Positions 50,979 to 58,892 of a stretch of 64,000 nucleotides of DNA are shown here, piece after piece. Made by a program: the position numbers and the translations under genes. Source of the stretch: Bifidobacterium breve (GTDB lineage Bacteria > Actinomycetota > Thermoleophilia > Solirubrobacterales > Solirubrobacteraceae); contig CAMCUD010000012.1 of assembly GCA_945878865.1 (NCBI GenBank), positions 62,001 through 126,000 of the forward strand, in the 5' to 3' direction. Numbering within the stretch: the first letter of the stretch is position 1; each line of letters opens with the position of its first letter. The notes below the pieces were generated by a model that ran no database searches, was not told the origin of the DNA, and saw nothing but the letters and a program-made list of their open reading frames with translations.

Positions 50979-51989
50979 ATGGCCTTCGAGCAGGGAACCC
51001 TGCGCCTGCCGTCCCGCCAGGCGCCGCCGCTGAAGCTGCTGGGCCAGCGGCTGGCGATCGCCGTGGGCCTCGTCCTGTTCGTCGCCGTCGTCGCCTACCT
51101 CGATCGCGACGGCTACCAGGACAACGGCGGCGGCGGGCTCTCTCCGCTCGACGCGCTCTACTACTCGACGGTCAGCATCACCACGACGGGCTACGGCGAC
51201 ATCTTCCCCGTCTCCGATCAGGCTCGGCTCGTGACGACGCTGCTCATCACCCCGGCGCGCATCCTCTTCCTCATCGTCCTGGTCGGGACGACGGTCGAGG
51301 TGCTCGCCGGCCACACCCGGGACGCCTATCGCCAACGACGCTGGAGGAAGCGCTTGTCCGGTCACACCATCCTCTGCGGCTTCGGCGCGACCGGCCAGGC
51401 CGCCGCGCGGACGATCCTCGCGCGCGACCCCGACCCGGCGAAGGTCGTCGTCATCGACCCCGATCCGGCGCGCATCGAGGAGGCGGGCGTGGCGGGGTTC
51501 GCGTCGGTGCACGGCAACGCGACGCACGCCGGCGTCCTGCGCCAGGCGGGGATCGAGGACGCCGCGAACGTCGTCGTCTGCTCCGGCGCCGACGAGACGG
51601 TCGTGCTCGTCACCTTGACCGCGCGCGAGCTCAACCCGCGCGCGGTCATCGCCGCGCGCGTGCGTGAGGAGGAGAACGCGCACCTGGTGCGCCAGAGCGG
51701 CGCGACGTCGGTCGTCGTCTCGGCGGGCGCCGCGGGCCGACTGCTCGGCCACGCGCCGAAGGACCCGCGCATCGTCGAGCTGCTCGAGGACCTCCTGTCG
51801 GTGGGCGAGGGCCTGGACATCGTCCAGCGCGACATCGCGCCGGAGGAGATCGGGCCGATCGCGGACGTCACGGCGGCCGGCCCGGTCATCGCGGTGTTCC
51901 GCGGCGGGGATCTGCTGCGCTTCGACGACCCGCGGGCCCAGACGCTCGAGGCGGGCGACTGCCTCGTGATGCTCGGGCGGGCCTCCTAG
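50979..51989 (+). CDS. Potassium channel with TrkA-N (RCK) domain
   Basis: This 336-residue protein has two membrane helices flanking the K+ selectivity filter TTTGYGD (68-74). An RCK Rossmann domain follows (HTILCGFGATGQAAARTI, about 128-145) and then a TrkA-C-like end (IGPIADVTAAGPVIAVFRGGDLLRFDDP). It conducts potassium across the membrane under nucleotide or ion control. It begins 12 bases after the PEPC stop and may be in the same transcript. Its end overlaps the convergent PhnB-like gene by four bases. Confidence 0.94.
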   Translation: MAFEQGTLRLPSRQAPPLKLLGQRLAIAVGLVLFVAVVAYLDRDGYQDNGGGGLSPLDALYYSTVSITTTGYGDIFPVSDQARLVTTLLITPARILFLIVLVGTTVEVLAGHTRDAYRQRRWRKRLSGHTILCGFGATGQAAARTILARDPDPAKVVVIDPDPARIEEAGVAGFASVHGNATHAGVLRQAGIEDAANVVVCSGADETVVLVTLTARELNPRAVIAARVREEENAHLVRQSGATSVVVSAGAAGRLLGHAPKDPRIVELLEDLLSVGEGLDIVQRDIAPEEIGPIADVTAAGPVIAVFRGGDLLRFDDPRAQTLEAGDCLVMLGRAS

Positions 51990-52468
51990 GCCGGCGCGCC
52001 GTCGGCCGCGCGCCGCAGCGCCTCGATGTCGAGCTTCTTCATGCCGAGCATCGCCTGCATCCCGCGCTGCGCCCGGGTCGGGTCGGGGTCGGAGAAGACC
52101 TCCTCCATGCCCTCGGGGACGACCTGCCAGGACAGGCCGAAGCGGTCCTTGCACCAGCCGCACTGGCTCTCCTGGCCCCCGTCGGCGGTGAGCGCGTCCC
52201 AGTACCGGTCGAGCTCCTCCTGGGTCGAGCAGGTGATCATCATCGAGACAGCCTCGGTGAACGGGAACTGCGGGCCGCCGTTGATCGCGACGAACGGCTG
52301 GCCGTCGAGCTCGAAGTCGACGGTCATCACCGCACCGGCGGGGCCGGGCGCGCCCTCGGGATAACGCGCGATGTGCCTGATGCGCGAGTTCGGGAACAGG
52401 GAGACGTAGAAGCCGGCGGCTTCCTCGGCCTGGAAGTCGAACCAGAGGTTGGGCGTGATGGTGGGCAT
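51986..52468 (-). CDS. PhnB-like (3-demethylubiquinone-9 3-methyltransferase-type) VOC-fold protein
   Basis: This 160-residue protein shows the PhnB/VOC pattern: MPTITPNLWFDFQAEEAAGFYVSLFPNSRI, FVAINGGPQFPFTEAVSMMI, a DRYWDALTADGGQESQCGWCKDRFGLSWQVVP block, and a C-terminal RAQRGMQAMLGMKKLDIEAL. It is a small metal-dependent or metal-free fold found in many unlinked contexts, so no reaction is assigned. The ATG at 52468 is chosen by homology. It diverges from the DUF427 gene. Confidence 0.88.
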   Translation of the reverse strand: MPTITPNLWFDFQAEEAAGFYVSLFPNSRIRHIARYPEGAPGPAGAVMTVDFELDGQPFVAINGGPQFPFTEAVSMMITCSTQEELDRYWDALTADGGQESQCGWCKDRFGLSWQVVPEGMEEVFSDPDPTRAQRGMQAMLGMKKLDIEALRRAADGAPA

Positions 52469-52532
52469 GGTGGGTAGACGGAGTCGGGCGTGGAAAGTCA
52501 TCGCAGGGGCATCGAGGAGCCGTACGCACAAC

Positions 52533-52814
52533 ATGAAGGCGATCTGGAACGGCGAGGTCATCGCCGAGAGCGACGACACGGTCGTCGTGGAGAACAATCA
52601 CTACTTCCCCCGCGAATCGGTCCGAGACGACGTGCTCGTCGCATCCGACCACACGTCGTTCTGCGGGTGGAAGGGCGACGCGAGCTACTTCACGCTCGAC
52701 GTGGGCGGGCAGCGCAACGAGAACGCGGCCTGGTATTACGCCGAGCCATACGACGCGGCGAAGGAGATCCGGGGCAGGGTGGCGTTCTGGAAGGGCGTGC
52801 AGGTCACGCCCTGA
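52533..52814 (+). CDS. DUF427 family protein
   Basis: This 93-residue protein fits DUF427, a small beta-tent fold common in actinobacteria. It starts MKAIWNGEVIAESDDTVVVENNHYFP, then DHTSFCGWKGDASYFTLDV, and ends AAWYYAEPYDAAKEIRGRVAFWKGVQV. The biochemical role is unknown. The ATG at 52533 is chosen because homology begins there. The AlkD-like frame overlaps its stop codon, so translation is probably coupled. Confidence 0.92.
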   Translation: MKAIWNGEVIAESDDTVVVENNHYFPRESVRDDVLVASDHTSFCGWKGDASYFTLDVGGQRNENAAWYYAEPYDAAKEIRGRVAFWKGVQVTP

Positions 52815-53467
52815 TCGAGGCGCAGCTTCGCGCGGCGGCCGACCCGCAGCGCGCCGCCGGCTCGAAGGCGTATCTCAAGAGCGACCTCGCGTTCCTCGGT
52901 GTGCGCGTGCCCGAGGTGCGCCGGATCGTGCGCGGCGCGCTGCGCCCGCCGCCCGGCCGCGAGGAGCTCCTGCGCCTCGTGGCGGAGCTGTGGGCGCAGC
53001 CGGTCCACGAGCTCCGGCTCGCGGCGGTGGAGGCCCTGGCGTTCCGGGCCGACGACCTCGAGGCGGAGGATCTCGCGCTGGTGGAGGGGATGCTGCGCGA
53101 GGCCCGCACCTGGGCGCTCGTCGATCCGCTGGCGATCGATGTCGCGGGGCCGCTCGTCGTGGCGCATCCCGGGCTGGGGGCCACGCTCGACCGGTGGTCG
53201 CGCGACGAGGATTTCTGGTTGCGTCGCGCCTCGATGCTCGCGCTCCTGCGCCCGTTGCGCGACGGCGGCGGCGACTGGGAGCGCTTCGCCCGCTACGCCG
53301 ACGCGATGCTCGAGGAGCGCGAGTTCTTCATCCGCAAGGCGATCGGCTGGGTGCTGCGCGACACGGGCCGCCGCCGGCCGGAGCTCGTGGCGGCCTGGAT
53401 CGCACCCCGCCGGGACCGCGCGTCTGGCGTGACGCTGCGCGAGGTGCGCAAGGTCGTCAGCGACTGA
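52811..53467 (+). CDS. DNA alkylation repair protein, AlkD-like HEAT-repeat family
   Basis: The roughly 218-residue product has the AlkD pattern: RAAGSKAYLKSDLAFLGVRVPEVR, ELRLAAVEALAFRADDLE, TWALVDPLAIDVAGPLV with the catalytic-type Trp/Asp, WLRRASMLALLRPLRD and EFFIRKAIGWVLRDTGRR. It excises alkylated bases such as N7-alkylpurines. No ATG or GTG lies close upstream in frame. The CTG at 52811 overlaps the DUF427 stop (CTGA) and gives the family's expected N-terminus. The nearest normal start is a GTG about 48 codons upstream, in low-complexity translation. The start is uncertain. Confidence 0.85.
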   Translation: MIEAQLRAAADPQRAAGSKAYLKSDLAFLGVRVPEVRRIVRGALRPPPGREELLRLVAELWAQPVHELRLAAVEALAFRADDLEAEDLALVEGMLREARTWALVDPLAIDVAGPLVVAHPGLGATLDRWSRDEDFWLRRASMLALLRPLRDGGGDWERFARYADAMLEEREFFIRKAIGWVLRDTGRRRPELVAAWIAPRRDRASGVTLREVRKVVSD

Positions 53468-55712
53468 CGCGCAGCTGCTTCGTCACGGTCGTCGGCGCGC
53501 CGACCGAGGCGGTGGCCGTCACCGTGACGTTCGCCGTCAGCGCCTTCGCGCCGCGCAACGCCTTGCCCAGGCGCGAGGCCTGCGCCTTGGACAGCTTCAC
53601 CCGCACGATGCGCGAGTCGCCGGCAGGAACCGACGTCTTCGGGCCGCTAAGCGACACGACGACGCGCTTGCCCTTCTTCGGCGGTGACGCCTTCGGCGTG
53701 AGCGTGACGGTGGACGCCACGGTGCACACCGTGTCGCAGCCTACGCGCAGCGGCAGCTCGCGCCGCGTCACGACGCCGGTCGTCCGCAGGGCGCGCAGCG
53801 TCACGAGCGGCCCGTCGGGCGGCGGCAGCGTGGGCAGCTGCGGGGCCGGCGGGCGGCCGAGCGCGGGCAGGTCGCGACAGGGCGATGTCGCGGGCGCGGC
53901 GAGCGCGAACTGCTGCACGCGGTTGTTGTACGCGTCGGTGACGGTGAGGGTGCCGCGGCAGTCGATCGCCACGCTCGTCGGGTAGATGAACTCCCCGGGC
54001 GCGGTCCCGCGACGGCCGAAGCTCAGGAGCCGCTCGCCGTCCGGTCCGAAGCGCTGGACGCGGTTGTTGCCGCGGTCGGCGACCCACAGCGTCCCCGCGG
54101 CATCCACGGTCATCTGGGCGGGAGCGTTCAGCTTGCCGAGCTTGCTGCCCGTCCCGCCGAAGTCGTCGAGGAACGTCCCGTTCTGGTCGTAGACGTTGAT
54201 CCGGTTCTGCGTGTCCGCCGCGTAGACCCGCGTGCCGTCGGGGGAGACCGCGATGCCGCGCAGCGTGCCGGTGTCCGGGATCGAGCCGAGGTGCTCGCCG
54301 GCGGTGGTGAACCGCGCGATGCGCTTGTTGCCGCTGTCGGCGACGTAGATCGTGCCGCCGCCGGAGATCGCGAGCGCCGACGGATCGAGGAGCTTGCCGC
54401 CGTCACGCCCCTGGGATGCGATCGTGCGGACCGGCAGGCCCGTCGTGCGGCTGAAGACGACGATCCGCGCGCGGCGCTGATCCAGGACGTACGCCGTGCC
54501 GTTGGCGTCGAACGCCACGGCCACTGGGCGCGGCAGGACCGTCGGCCCGGGGGCGGGGGAGCCCCACTCGCTGACGACGCTGCCGTCGGGGTTCAGGAGC
54601 GTCACCCGGCCGTTGTTGCTGTCGGTGATCGCGCGGAAGCCCGCGGCGTCGGCGGCCGCGCCGGCCGGGGCGTTGAACTGGCCCTCACCGCGGCCGGAGC
54701 GACCGAAGGACCGCAGGCGCGCCCCGCCGCGGTCGAAGACGTCGATGCGGTCGTTGCCGGTGTTCGCGACGTAGAGGTTGCCGGCGGCGTCGATCGCGAT
54801 CCCGCGCGGGTAGGCGAGCTGGCCCGGGCCGGTGCCGTAGCTGCCCCAGCGCCCCTTGTACGGGTACGACGGGCCGGTGCTGAAGCGCAGGATCCGCTGA
54901 TTGAGGTTGTCGGCGACGAACACGCGCCCGGCCTTGTCGAGCGCCACCCCGTACGGGTAGTTGAGCTGGCCCGGCTTCGTGCCCGAGCCACCGCCGATCG
55001 TCGTCAGCTGTCGGCCGCCGGTGTCCATCACGACGATCCGGTGATTCTGGTCGTCGGCGACGAACAGCCGCGTCCCGCGGACGGCCAGGCCCTTCGGATG
55101 GCTCAGCACGCCGGGCTTGACGATCTGCGCGCCCTGGCTGCCGTCGAGGGCGAAGCGCTGGATCCGGTCGTTGCCCGAGTCGGCGACGTAGACGGTCGAG
55201 CCGCTGACGGCCAGGCCGCCGCCGGCGCCCGCGTCGTTCGCGCGGCCGCCGCCGAAGCGGAACCTCCCGATGTCGGTGCCCGTGCCGCCCCAGCCGGTGA
55301 GGCTCGCGCCGTCGGCGCCGAAGCGCTCGATGCGGTTGCTGCCGTCGGCCGCGAGGATCGAGCCGTCGGGCGCGGCGGCCAGCGCGCCCACCGCGGTGAG
55401 CTCTCCGGTCCGCGTGCCCGGCGCGCCGATGCTGCGCACGAAGCCGCCGTCGGGCTTGAAGACCTGGATGCGGTGGGTGCCCTGGTCTCCCACGTAGACG
55501 TTGCCGTCGGTCCCGATCGCCACGGCCTGCGGGAAGCGCAGGGTGCCGCCGGCGGAGTCGCCCACCTGCCCCCAGGCGGTGTACGGGCAGTCACCGGACG
55601 CGCCCGGGCAGCCGTCGGGCGTCTGCGCGCGGGTGGCGGTGACGGTCGTGGCGAGCAGGGCGAGGCCGGCCAGGGTGGCGGCGATCGCGCGGCGGGTGGG
55701 GGACGTCGGCAT
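53457..55712 (-). CDS. Secreted NHL-repeat (six-bladed) beta-propeller protein with Ig-like C-terminus
   Basis: This 751-residue protein has a signal peptide (MPTSPTRRAIAATLAGLALL, cleavage near ATRA-QT). A long series of NHL-type repeats follows (RFPQAVAIGTDGNVYVGDQG, LSHPKGLAVRGTRLFVADDQ, LNYPYGVALDKAGRVFVADN, LAYPRGIAIDAAGNLYVANT and others), about ten units. A basic beta-sandwich forms the C-terminus. Repeat proteins of this kind bind partners or carbohydrates at the surface; no catalytic residues are apparent. The ATG at 55712 is chosen because the signal peptide begins there. The 3' end overlaps the AlkD-like gene by 11 bases. Confidence 0.86.
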   Translation of the reverse strand: MPTSPTRRAIAATLAGLALLATTVTATRAQTPDGCPGASGDCPYTAWGQVGDSAGGTLRFPQAVAIGTDGNVYVGDQGTHRIQVFKPDGGFVRSIGAPGTRTGELTAVGALAAAPDGSILAADGSNRIERFGADGASLTGWGGTGTDIGRFRFGGGRANDAGAGGGLAVSGSTVYVADSGNDRIQRFALDGSQGAQIVKPGVLSHPKGLAVRGTRLFVADDQNHRIVVMDTGGRQLTTIGGGSGTKPGQLNYPYGVALDKAGRVFVADNLNQRILRFSTGPSYPYKGRWGSYGTGPGQLAYPRGIAIDAAGNLYVANTGNDRIDVFDRGGARLRSFGRSGRGEGQFNAPAGAAADAAGFRAITDSNNGRVTLLNPDGSVVSEWGSPAPGPTVLPRPVAVAFDANGTAYVLDQRRARIVVFSRTTGLPVRTIASQGRDGGKLLDPSALAISGGGTIYVADSGNKRIARFTTAGEHLGSIPDTGTLRGIAVSPDGTRVYAADTQNRINVYDQNGTFLDDFGGTGSKLGKLNAPAQMTVDAAGTLWVADRGNNRVQRFGPDGERLLSFGRRGTAPGEFIYPTSVAIDCRGTLTVTDAYNNRVQQFALAAPATSPCRDLPALGRPPAPQLPTLPPPDGPLVTLRALRTTGVVTRRELPLRVGCDTVCTVASTVTLTPKASPPKKGKRVVVSLSGPKTSVPAGDSRIVRVKLSKAQASRLGKALRGAKALTANVTVTATASVGAPTTVTKQLRVSR

Positions 55713-55825
55713 CGAGGGTCGGAACACGGGGGAAGGCTCGAAGTCGCAGGGTGGCAGCGCCCGCCGCGCGATCCTGCAATGGGTCATGCGGCTATTAGTC
55801 AAGGGATGCTGCGTATGATGGCGCG

Positions 55826-56188
55826 ATGCCGGACATCGTGAATCTCTTGCCCTACCTGCACGTCGCCGACGTCGAACGCTCGCTGGTCTTCTACGCGCTC
55901 CTCGGCTTCGAGGTGCACGCGCGGGTGGTCGACGACGAGGGGGTGGCCTGGGCGCGGCTGCACTCGCACGGAGCGGGCTTGATGGTGGCGCGGGCCGACG
56001 CGCCGTTCGATCCGGGCGCCCAGGCCGTGCTGCTCTACCTCTACGCCCAGAACCTCGAGGCGACACGGGATCGCCTGATCGCGGCGGGCCTCGCTCCCGG
56101 GCCGATCGAGGCCCAGGCCGCCGCCCCGCGTCGCATGCGCCTCGACGACCCGGACGGCTACGGCCTGCTCATCGCGGCACCGGTGTGA
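55826..56188 (+). CDS. Glyoxalase/bleomycin-resistance (VOC) family protein
   Basis: This 120-residue protein begins NLLPYLHVADVERSLVFYALLGFEVHARV, the VOC beta-alpha-beta-beta-beta signature with a potential metal-ligand His. It ends MRLDDPDGYGLLIAAPV, where the conserved Glu/Asp ligand region lies. Dimers of such units catalyse glyoxalase-like reactions or bind drugs. No specific substrate is inferred. TATGAT ends six bases before the ATG without a Shine-Dalgarno, so the message is probably leaderless. Confidence 0.88.
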   Translation: MPDIVNLLPYLHVADVERSLVFYALLGFEVHARVVDDEGVAWARLHSHGAGLMVARADAPFDPGAQAVLLYLYAQNLEATRDRLIAAGLAPGPIEAQAAAPRRMRLDDPDGYGLLIAAPV

Positions 56189-56269
56189 CAGGTCTCGTGA
56201 TCGCCGTGTCGAGTTGTGCGCCCCATGGCTGCGTTTCTCGCCACAGCGGTTCGCGCTACCGTCCCGCGC

Positions 56270-56647
56270 ATGGGACGCCGAGCACGCAACCGCGCCGGGG
56301 CCGAGGGCGCGCCCGCGCGGCGCCCGAAGCCCGCGCGTCAGGCCGCGTCCACCGGGATCGACCCGGCGCGCAAGATCATCGGCGCCTACGTCGGTGCGGC
56401 GGCGCTGCTCGGCCTGCTGACCCTCGTCGGGATCGCGAGCCTCGGCGGACTCTTCGGGCCGATCCTCGTCTTCCTCGCGGTCCTCGGCCTGGCGCTCGCG
56501 CTGCAGCGGACGATCGCGCGCCGCATCGAGGGGCTCGAGCTCACCGAGCAGGACCGGCTCATGCGCATGCTCGCCACGGGGGTGCTGGCCACCGCGGTGG
56601 TCCTGGCGCTGATCTCGGCGATCGTGCAGATCGTCGTCAACGCATAA
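56270..56647 (+). CDS. Small membrane protein with two-three helices, unknown function
   Basis: This 125-residue protein has a basic, Arg/Ala/Pro-rich N-terminal tail (residues 1-33). Hydrophobic helices follow (IIGAYVGAAALLGLLTLVGIASLGG, LFGPILVFLAVLGLALAL, and a C-terminal VLATAVVLALISAIVQIVV). A short acidic loop with a leucine-rich sequence separates the last helix. TACCGT lies seven bases before the ATG. No family is recognised. Confidence 0.75.
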   Translation: MGRRARNRAGAEGAPARRPKPARQAASTGIDPARKIIGAYVGAAALLGLLTLVGIASLGGLFGPILVFLAVLGLALALQRTIARRIEGLELTEQDRLMRMLATGVLATAVVLALISAIVQIVVNA

Positions 56648-56656
56648 CCGGCCGGA

Positions 56657-58816
56657 TCAGCCGACGGCGCGCAGGTGCGAGTACGGCTCGCCGTCGCGCA
56701 GGATCTTCAGCACGCCCGCCAGCACGGTCGTCTCGTCGCCGGCCTGGCCGTCGGTGACCGCCGCGACGATCTCCCGCTTGCGGGCCAGCAGCTCGCTCAT
56801 CGTCTCGTCCATCGTCTTGGCGGCCAGCAGGTACCAGGCCGTGACGGCGTCGCGCTGGCCGATGCGGTGGACGCGGTCCTCGGCCTGGTCGTGGAGCGCC
56901 GGCGTCCATTCGAGCTCGAGGAACGCGACGTTCGACGCCCGCGTGAGCGTGATGCCCTGCGACGCGACGCGCGTCGCGCAGATGATGAGCTGCGGCCCGT
57001 CGGGGCGCTGGAACGCGCGGACTGACGCGTCACGCGCTTCGGTGCTGTCGCGGCCCAGGAGGTGTGCGGCGTCGGGGAAGCGCGTCACGAGCGCGTCCTG
57101 GATCTCCCGGTGCCGGGCGAACACGACGAGCGGCTCGCCGGACGCCAGGAAGTCGTGGATCCACGCCAGCGCCGCCTCGAGCTTGCCCTTGGCCGCGAGA
57201 CGCTGCAGCGTGCCGAGCTGGGCGAGGCGCTCGGCGCGCAGCGTGCGCGCGATCTTCGCGTCGAGCTCGGCGAGGTCGAGCGGCTGCTCGCGCAGCCAGT
57301 CGATGACCGACTGCTCGGCCAAGCGGTACTCGCGCTCGTTGTCGAGCGGCATCGAGACGACGACCCGGCGCTTCTCGGGGAGCTGCGGCAGGACCTCCTT
57401 CTTCAGCCGTCGCACGAAGCAGTGGCGCCGAAGGTGCCAGTGCAGCCGCTCCTCGGAGAGCTCACCACCGAACTGGCGGGCGAACCGTGCGCCGGAGCCG
57501 AACTCCTCGATCCGCCCGAGCACCCGTAGCTGGCTGACGAGCTCCTCGGCGTGGTTGAGCACCGGCGTGCCGGTCAGCGCGAGGCGCAGCCCGTGCGGCG
57601 GGATCGCCTCCGCCAGCCGGCGGACGGCGTGGGTGCGCTTGGCCTGGGGGTTCTTGCAGTAGTGCGATTCGTCGACCACGAGCGCGCGCGGCGACGCGGC
57701 CGAGAGCGCGCGCCGGTGCGCGGCGACGATCTCGTAGTTGAGGATCGTGATGTCGGAGGTCGGCGTGTACGCGCCTCGCCCGCCGACGACGTCGACGGTG
57801 CGGTGCGGCAGCCACTTGCGCGCCTCGCGCTCCCAGTTGAGCTTCAGCGAGGCCGGGCAGATGACGATCGCCGGGAACGCGCCGTCGGCCTCGAGCGCCG
57901 CGAGCGCCTGCACCGTCTTGCCGAGGCCCTGCTCGTCGCTGATGAAGCAGCGGCGGACGTCCAGCGCATAGCGCACGCCCGCCCACTGAAACGGCTGCAG
58001 CTCGCCGCCGAGCCGCGGCACGATCTCGTCGATTGCCGGCGCCTCCGTGGCCTTCGAGCGCGCGACCGCCGCGGCGGCCTCTTCGTGCTCCTCGCGCAGC
58101 TCGTGCACCGCCTGGACCGCCGCGCCGACGACCGGGATGCCGTGCTCGGAGAGGAACGCGTCGAGGTGGTCGGCGTTCCACGGGTCGAGCGGCAGGCCGC
58201 GCCCGTCCTGCGCACCGGGGAGCTGGGCGAAGAGATCGCCGACCGACGCGTCCCAGAGGACGTCGAGCCGCAGCCGGTCGCCTTCGACGCTCTCGGCCAG
58301 GACGAGCCGCGCGCGCGGCGGCTCCTGGTCGGCGAGCAACGATTCGACGCAGCGCTGGGCGGCGCGGTCCATGCGGACGGAGCGCTGGTCGTCGAGCACC
58401 TCGGCGACCGCGCGGGTCATGGATGCGAGGGTCGTGCCGTCGACGGTGATCGTGCGATCAGCGACCTCCTCGGGCACGTTCCCCGCGCGCGTGCGCAGGA
58501 CGAACCACCCGCGGCCGTCGTGCTTCGTCGTCGCCACGGTGGCGATCCAGCGCTCGCTGATGCGGTCCAGCCAGGTGAGGACCTCGGGCGCCGGCTCGAG
58601 GTCGGGGAAGCGGCGCAGGAGGTCGGCGATGTGCAGGCCGACCCAGTCGTCGATCGGCGCCGACCACTCCTTCGAGTCCCAGTCGAACTGCCGCCCGGGG
58701 ATCGCGCGGACCGCGGCGACGATGTTCACGTCATACGGGAACGTGAGCACGACGACGCGGTGTCCGTCACGGCGCAGTCGCAGCTCGACGTTGGGGGTGT
58801 CCGGGACGAGCTCCAT
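56657..58816 (-). CDS. SNF2-family helicase/ATPase (SMARCAL1-like layout)
   Basis: This 719-residue protein has an N-terminal domain that recalls HARP-type annealing domains (DGHRVVVLTFPYDVNIVAAVRAIPGRQFD). SNF2 motor motifs follow: GLGKTVQALAAL (Lys about 300), VVDESHYCKN in the DEAH position, LALTGTPVLN, and the C-terminal RVASQGITLTRASNVAFLE and QAEDRVHRIGQ. It moves along DNA using ATP, possibly in fork remodelling. An ATG at 58816 has GGAGAG seven bases upstream and is preferred over the GTG at 58840, which lacks a Shine-Dalgarno. Confidence 0.92.
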   Translation of the reverse strand: MELVPDTPNVELRLRRDGHRVVVLTFPYDVNIVAAVRAIPGRQFDWDSKEWSAPIDDWVGLHIADLLRRFPDLEPAPEVLTWLDRISERWIATVATTKHDGRGWFVLRTRAGNVPEEVADRTITVDGTTLASMTRAVAEVLDDQRSVRMDRAAQRCVESLLADQEPPRARLVLAESVEGDRLRLDVLWDASVGDLFAQLPGAQDGRGLPLDPWNADHLDAFLSEHGIPVVGAAVQAVHELREEHEEAAAAVARSKATEAPAIDEIVPRLGGELQPFQWAGVRYALDVRRCFISDEQGLGKTVQALAALEADGAFPAIVICPASLKLNWEREARKWLPHRTVDVVGGRGAYTPTSDITILNYEIVAAHRRALSAASPRALVVDESHYCKNPQAKRTHAVRRLAEAIPPHGLRLALTGTPVLNHAEELVSQLRVLGRIEEFGSGARFARQFGGELSEERLHWHLRRHCFVRRLKKEVLPQLPEKRRVVVSMPLDNEREYRLAEQSVIDWLREQPLDLAELDAKIARTLRAERLAQLGTLQRLAAKGKLEAALAWIHDFLASGEPLVVFARHREIQDALVTRFPDAAHLLGRDSTEARDASVRAFQRPDGPQLIICATRVASQGITLTRASNVAFLELEWTPALHDQAEDRVHRIGQRDAVTAWYLLAAKTMDETMSELLARKREIVAAVTDGQAGDETTVLAGVLKILRDGEPYSHLRAVG

Positions 58817-58892
58817 CTGCGAGCTCTCCACGGTAGTCACTCGGGCATCGCGGCGAGGGTCTCGTTGACGCGCATGGCGGCGAAACCTAGCG

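Noticed and set aside
50979-51000. Leaderless promoter call for the K+ channel gene from TAGGTT upstream of its ATG
   Set aside because: The hexamer is nine bases away and consists partly of the upstream stop codon, so it is probably coincidental.
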